DNA from: Pardosa pseudoannulata
Taxonomy: Eukaryota > Arthropoda > Arachnida > Araneae > Lycosidae
DNA length: 64,000 nt
Assembly (NCBI GenBank): GCA_032207245.1
Contig: CM063509.1
Location: 96,751,038 to 96,815,037 of the forward strand
Direction of reading: 5' to 3'
The notes under the pieces are model-generated. The model made no database searches. It was given only the letters and a program-made list of their open reading frames with translations, and was not told where the DNA came from. The position numbers were made by a program, and so were the translations under genes. This document shows, piece by piece, positions 58,947 to 64,000 of this stretch (the stretch's first letter is position 1; each line of letters begins with the position of its first letter).

Positions 58947-60206
58947 CTAGTACCGAAGGTACGAAGAATTATTGTACTTCGTATTGAAACGAACCCGCCT
59001 TCCCGAACGGGTAGTAGTAATCGGAGCAGGGTTTGAGGAAGCACAATTTGTGGTGTCCGCACCAGTTGTAGAAGCATTGCCTGTGGTTTCCACACTACTT
59101 GACAGAGTACTTTTGGGGGTCTCTTCATCAGATGAAGTAACAGGTGGTGCAGAAGGTAATGGAGGTGTCGAGCTAATAGAAGGCTCATCAGCCTCTATAT
59201 GGAAACAAGGTTTTAGTCTGTCAACACTGATAGTTGCAGGCTTGTTGTTGATGAGCAAAGTGAAATGCTTGGGACTTCGCTGCAAAACTTTGTATGGTCC
59301 GTCATAAGGCATTTGAAAAGGTCTCTTTACGCCACCATGAAGAACAAACACATGGGAGCAATTTGACAACAGGGAATGGATAAAAGTCACCAGAGTGTTG
59401 TGGGCTGATGCTGGAGTTGGAGCGAGGGACTGCATGATGTTCCTCAGTCGCTGTAGAAAATCGGAGGGCTCCTCAGGTGGATTGGCAGATGGTGAGAGAA
59501 ATTCTGCAGGCAGTCGTAGAGTTGAACCATACACTAGTTCTGATGTTGTGCACTGCAGATCCTCTTTGAAGGCAGATCGCAGTCCAAGTAGGATAAAGGG
59601 TAACATTTCTGTCCATCGGTTAGTGTTGTAACACCTGATTGCTTGTTTTAGGGAACGATGTAGTCGCTCCACCATTCCATTGCTGGCGGGATGGTATGGC
59701 GTTGTTCTGATGTGCTTGAGGCCCAGTAACTTGGTCAAGGAAAAGAACAGAGCTGACTGGAACTGTCTACCCTGATCCGTGGTGATGATGGAAGGTACGC
59801 CAAACCGAGAAATCCAATGTGTAACGAATTCACGTGACACAGTTTCAGCAGTGATATCAGGCACAGGGATGGCTTCTGGCCATCGAGTGTACCTGTCAAC
59901 ACATGTGAGAATATACGAGTACCCCTCAGACGGTGGCAAAGGACCGACCAAGTCAATGTGAACATGGTCGAATCTGTGAGCAGGTTTTAAAAAAAATGGC
60001 TGAATTGGACTGTGTGTATGCCTGTTAACTTTGGATTGTTGGCAACTAACACAAGAAGGAGTCCAAGAGGTGATATCTTTAGAAATAGATGGCCAGACGT
60101 AACGGTCGAGAACCAGTTTCTTTGTAGCACGAATACCAGGATGAGATAAGCTGTGAAGAGTATCAAATATTGTCTTTCTATATTCCTTTGGCACAAAAGA
60201 TCTCAC
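58947..60206 (-). pseudogene. Gypsy integrase, long intact frame
   Basis: 419 codons open. It has an H-x-C-C zinc-binding start ([15 protein letters not shown] ... CVSCQQSK), then the catalytic core with the three acidic residues in [23 protein letters not shown] and [14 protein letters not shown], and a C-terminal region with [16 protein letters not shown] Ser/Thr/Pro-rich tail ends [12 protein letters not shown]. This is the best preserved reading frame of the element; the upstream part of the polyprotein is broken, so it would not be made from a normal transcript. Confidence 0.9.
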
Positions 60207-60239
60207 TTTGTCATTCTCTAGTTACACTAAAGTTTTAAA

Positions 60240-61636
60240 TTTAATGATATTGGTACTGAGTGAAATTTAAGTGAATAGTCATCACTGTTCAAAAGTTTCT
60301 GAAGCTCAAGGTCTGTTTCTTGTGCCTTTGCTAAGGCTTCGAAATTAAATGCATTTGAACTAATTTCCTGGATTCGGGACAATGTATCAGCAACTACAAT
60401 ATTTGCTCCAGAAACATGTCTAATGACCGTGCTAAATTGTGAGATATATGATAAATGTCTATTTTGCCTTGGAGAGGCAGAATCGCTAGGTTTATTAATG
60501 GTAAAAGTAAGTGGGCGGTGATCAGCAAAGATAATAAAATTGTGACCTTCAAGACTGTGCCTAAAATGTTTGACGGAGGAATAAATAGCCAGTAATTCCC
60601 TGTCAAATGTGCTATACTTTTTCTCAGCGGAAGTGAGTTTCGAGAGAAAAATCCAAGGGGCTGGGGGCCATGATCGCCATAGGTTTGTAAAACAGCTCCA
60701 ATGGCGATGTCCGAAGCATCAACCATTAGAGATAGCCTTTGACAAGGAGAGTAAAAACTTAAAGACACAGCATGTTTAAGATCAGTTTTACATTTTTCAA
60801 AGGCAGTAGTGGTCTCCTCCGTCCAAGGAATTGGACATTTGTCATTTCTTTTAGAGTCTTTAAGAAATTCGTTAAGTTTAGATTGAGTGGCGGCAGCATT
60901 TGGGAGGAAACGTTTATAAAAATTTAACATTGCCAAGAAACGTCGAAGCTCAGCAACTGTCTGAGGTTTGGGAAATGCGACAATGGCATCTGTTTTACTA
61001 GGCAATGGCTGCACTCTAGAAGGAGTAATAAGACACTCAAGAAAAGATACTGAAGATTTTCCTAGAGAGCATTTTGCAGGATTTAGTTTTAACCCATGCT
61101 TTTTTAGGCGGTCAAAAACTTGGTGTAAGTGATTAATGTGTTCTTCCTCGTTTGATGATGCTATAAGCACATCATCCATGTAAGGTATGCAAAAATCTAA
61201 GCCGAATAGTACTTGATGAATATGTCGTTGAAAGGTCTGGTCTGCATTTCTTAAACCAAAAGGCATAAAAAGGAATTCAAAAAGACCGAATGGAGTGGTC
61301 ACTGCAGTTTTAGGAATATCATCAGGGTGGACAGGAATTTGATGATATGCGTGTTCCAGGTCTAAAGTGGAAAAAAAATGTTTTACCATGAAACGCCTGC
61401 GTACAGTCTTGAATGTTAGGGACTGGATATCTATCAAGGACCGTTACAGAGTTTAATCGCCGATAGTCACCACACGGACGCCACTCACCATTGGTTTTTT
61501 TTACCATGTGGAGAGGGCTGGCCCAAGGGCTTTTGGACGGGCGAATGATTTCCCGAGACATCAAAAATTCAAATTCCTGCCGTGCCACTCTAAGAAGCTC
61601 ATTAACATCTGCAATTACAAAAGACCAAGCAAACAT
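60240..61636 (-). pseudogene. Gypsy reverse transcriptase and RNase H, frameshifted
   Basis: Starts in AWSFVIADVN, normally the protease-RT spacer, and jumps at once to RQEFEFLMSREIIRPSKSPW, so the intervening spacer has been lost. Then NGEWRPCGDYRRLN, a frameshift at an A8 run near 61375, [15 protein letters not shown], the [12 protein letters not shown] catalytic box (near 61180) and [15 protein letters not shown]. RNase H begins [16 protein letters not shown] with a later break near 60640. Confidence 0.88.
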
Positions 61637-62174
61637 ACGGCGCAGGTGTAGAGATCGAGCTTAATAAGTTTGGTACCGAAAGTTGGAATCTTGGTGCCAT
61701 TAGCGGCATACAACATGAGATCGTTTTGCACTTGAGGTAAGGTTAGTTTGGATTTTGGAATAACTGATATATCTGCGCCAGTATCGATGAGAAATTGCAA
61801 TTTGGATGATCTATCGGCCAATATAATACGATTCAGTTGGCGGTCGCTACCTTGGCGTACGGGCGATCGCCACGCAAGTTTTCCGAAGCAAACGAACAAG
61901 GGGCCGTACATTTTCTGGCCTTTGATCCAAAATTGGTGTGATAAAAACACATGTTTTGAGAGGGGTCCTTATAACGACGCCTTGCTGACGGACTACGCTG
62001 TCTGTCACGAGAATCACGCCTCCAATTCTGCGAATGACTTCGCCGATGAACAATTGCTTTTAATTCACTGACTTGTTTAGTCAATTGGGCAATTTGCAAT
62101 TCTAAAGAGTTTTGAGTAGGGGGCTGCGGAGTGGATACTGTGACTTCATTGATATGACTCATTGCCATTTCCAA
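61615..62174 (-). pseudogene. Gypsy gag C-terminus and protease, frameshifted
   Basis: The frame from 62174 gives a gag tail with a Gln/Leu-rich coil (LELQIAQLTKQVSELKAI), a basic Arg/Ser run and a zinc-knuckle-like CFYHTNFGSKARKCTAPC. A second frame from about 61850 gives the aspartic protease: LQFLIDTGADISVIPKSKL with the catalytic DTGA, then ANGTKIPTFG. Most of gag upstream of this is missing; only short non-coding DNA separates it from the LTR. Confidence 0.8.
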
Positions 62175-62597
62175 AATATACTAGGGAATACAAATAAAAT
62201 ACACACTAATATATATAAAATTACAAAATTATAAAAGAGGCACAGTTTGTAGTTATTCAGGCACAAGTCACGTATAACTTAATATGTAGGCATATGCAAT
62301 ATAAATATCAAAATGAATTATACTGATCACCGAACACGAAATTTAAATTAACCAATAGTGTGAATAATGCACATTTAGCACGGACTTACCTTGAAAAAAA
62401 AAATGTCGCTGATCGTTGGAGGGTCCCACCAAACCAAAAGTTGAAACCAAAAGTGCACACATCTCCGTAAAATCAACTGTAGCACAGGAAATTCATAATT
62501 TATGCCGCATGAAATAAACAGTTACTGTATTAATCGCTAAATGCGATAGATGTTCACTGATTCAATGCATTCATTACATTCACCAAGGTCACCACTT

Positions 62598-62890
62598 TGT
62601 AGTGTTCATCAAGTTTCGTTTTCAGTAAACCGAAATGATAACACTCATTAACATTAATAACAATTTAACAAAAATGTAATTAAAAATATCAGAAGGTTAA
62701 ATAGATAAAATAAGTAAGAAACAGTAAAAGATAGAGCAGCCGTCGGCTCTCAAGTACAAGCACATGGCACTGACTGAATACATCCGTTAACTTCACAGTT
62801 ATCGTCCTATGCTATTTCACTACTGTTCCAAAAAGTTTATGCTTGCCTAACCATGGGGTTAGCTATGGAAGTTCCTTGGGGACCACCACA
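62598..62890 (-). repeat. 5' LTR of Gypsy element
   Basis: 293 bp, same TGTAGTG and CACCACA borders on the plus strand as the left LTR, roughly 95% alike by eye. Confidence 0.92.
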
Positions 62891-62894
62891 TGTT

Positions 62895-64000
62895 CATTTC
62901 AGAGCCTGCTATTCTTATGTAACCCTTTCGTTACGTTTTAATGCGCCTAATTTATATTGGTTCTGTAGTTAACGGCACTTTTAACTCAACATTCAAACAG
63001 GTTAGCCTCGCTTTTGCCTTAGGATATAGTTAGATGCACTTCAGTTTTGTTTTTGTGGCTTCAACCCCTCTGAGTCATGGCTACTGTTGGTAAGGTTAAC
63101 TCTGAATGTTTTAACAACTTGAAGCTCTCTGGAAAGAAAGATTTGATTGACTGGTGTGTGAATGAGGGGCTTGCCAGTAATAAATACGAATGTACTGTGT
63201 GTAAGAATGATATGCGTCTGGTCGAACGTAAAGATCGACCCGATGGATATCAGTGGGTGTGTACAGTGAAAGGAGCGAACCCCCATTTTCTCAAAAGGAG
63301 TGTAAGGAAAGGTACGTGGTTTGAGGAAAGTAATTTAAGTATTATTGAGATGATTAAATTTACTTACCTCTGAGTATATGAGGCCTCCACCTTCAAGAAC
63401 TCGACATAAGTGAACCCACTGTCGTTGACTGGCTTAACTTTAGTCGAGAGGTTTGCATTGATACTTGTGTCAAGGCAAACCAAAAGATTGGTGGGCCAGG
63501 TGTGATTGTCGAAATTGACGAAAGTAAATTTGGGAAAAGAAAATATAATAGGGAAAAGAGGGTTAATGATAGATGGGTTTTTTGGCGGTGTTGAAAGGGG
63601 GACGAATAGATGTTTTTTGAGGTAGTGGGGGATCGCACAGAGGAGACGCTGTTAAATGCAATTCAGAGGAATGTCTTCCCAGGATCAACGATCATGTCCG
63701 ATTGTTGGAATTCCTATGATTGTCTCTCAGATCATGGTTTCGTGCATCTGAGTGTAATTATTCAGTGACACCCAAGGATCCGGACACAGGCGCCCATACA
63801 AACACCATAGAGGGATTGTGGGGCTTATTTAACAGAGTTCCGTAAACAGGGCCATGTTTAGAAAGCTGATCACGTGCAGTTGTGAGCATATACCATAAGT
63901 GGCGTATGAGACAAGTCGACGGCCAGCGTTGTGTCGTCCACTGCGCACTGGTTCCTGGGGAGATCGGAGATTGCTACGCATTGTTCGTCAGGACCGTAGA
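62895..64000 (+). mobile_element. Merlin element, right part (runs off window)
   Basis: Continues the element cut at 58636 and carries the transposase pseudogene from 63077. The right terminal repeat is not in the window. Identity as Merlin rests on an ISXO2/IS1016-like transposase in a eukaryotic element with the inverted end shared by shorter copies. Confidence 0.7.
63077..63905 (+). pseudogene. ISXO2-like (Merlin) DDE transposase, broken
   Basis: From ATG 63077: a 98-codon N-terminal zinc-binding part with KYECTVCKNDMRLVERKD and GYQWVC, then GTWFEESNLSIIEMI and a stop. In other frames follow GPGVIVEIDESKFGKRKYNR (first catalytic Asp), RWVFW then TEETLLNAIQRNVFPGSTIM, SDCWNSYDCL (second Asp), HGFVHLSV and GAHTNTIEGLW (Glu-type third residue). 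This order is that of ISXO2/IS1595-type transposases as found in Merlin. At least two stops and two frameshifts. After NTIEGLW the frame degenerates. Confidence 0.85.

Larger units (their letters stand above)
58637..62890 (-). mobile_element. Gypsy-type LTR retrotransposon, 4.25 kb, inside Merlin element
   Basis: Two similar LTRs (58637-58935 and 62598-62890), TG...CA ends, and target duplication TGTT (58633-58636 and 62891-62894). Order on the minus strand: LTR, putative primer site TGGTGACCTTGG just inside 62597, gag end, protease, reverse transcriptase, RNase H, integrase, purine tract AGGGGGGGAGTAC (58948-58936), LTR. The order RT-RNase H-integrase defines the Gypsy group. No envelope frame. 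At 4.25 kb it lacks most of gag and a segment between protease and reverse transcriptase. Frameshifts make it non-functional as it stands. Confidence 0.92.

Noticed and set aside
58972..59307. Plus-strand frame opposite the integrase tail
   Set aside because: Antisense of a well-supported integrase frame with all catalytic motifs.
61748..62071. Plus-strand 107-codon frame
   Set aside because: Antisense of the Gypsy gag/protease region.

Overview
The window is intron-rich, AT-rich animal nuclear DNA, most likely from an arthropod. The transposon mix (Tc1/mariner, pogo/Tigger, hAT, Merlin, Ginger-like, piggyBac, Helitron, Jockey, Gypsy, tRNA-derived SINEs) would suit a spider or another chelicerate, but that placing is inference. 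No bacterial-style operons, CRISPR arrays or rRNA genes were seen.

Two host genes lie head to tail on the minus strand. The upstream one is a FEZ/Unc-76 gene (kinesin-1 cargo adaptor) whose whole coding region can be followed over eight exons from 52188 to 36254. All splice phases agree and give 1050 nt, 349 residues. The downstream one is BBS1, a subunit of the ciliary BBSome. Its first seven coding exons run from 18069 to 2896 (194 codons in phase), and the rest of the gene lies beyond the left edge. An RFX X-box-like 14-mer sits 173 bp upstream of the BBS1 start codon, which fits a ciliary gene.

Introns and intergenic DNA are crowded with mobile elements, several datable by nesting. Region by region: 1-13.4 kb, BBS1 exons 2-7 with pogo/Tigger relics, a hAT element nested in one of them, and a Tc1 element carrying a SINE. 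13.6-18 kb, BBS1 intron 1 with a Merlin-like element and a 789-bp element flanked by 6-bp target duplications. 18-36 kb, intergenic: SINEs, a mariner transposase split by a hAT element, a Merlin-like element, a Tigger element holding Tc1 remains, and two further hAT elements. 36-52 kb, FEZ introns with two Helitrons, a 3.2-kb Ginger-like element, a piggyBac-type MITE, a SINE and the second copy of the 6-bp-duplication element. 52.4-64 kb, upstream of FEZ: a SINE-like repeat with a perfect 36-bp palindrome, a Jockey-type retrotransposon with a SINE in its reverse transcriptase, and a Merlin element (ISXO2-like transposase) split by a 4.25-kb Gypsy LTR element.

The points most worth following are the Merlin family (one autonomous-type copy with an extra unrecognised ORF plus two short relatives), the matched 6-bp-duplication elements, the Ginger-like element, the SINE family with clean target duplications, and the BBS1 X-box.
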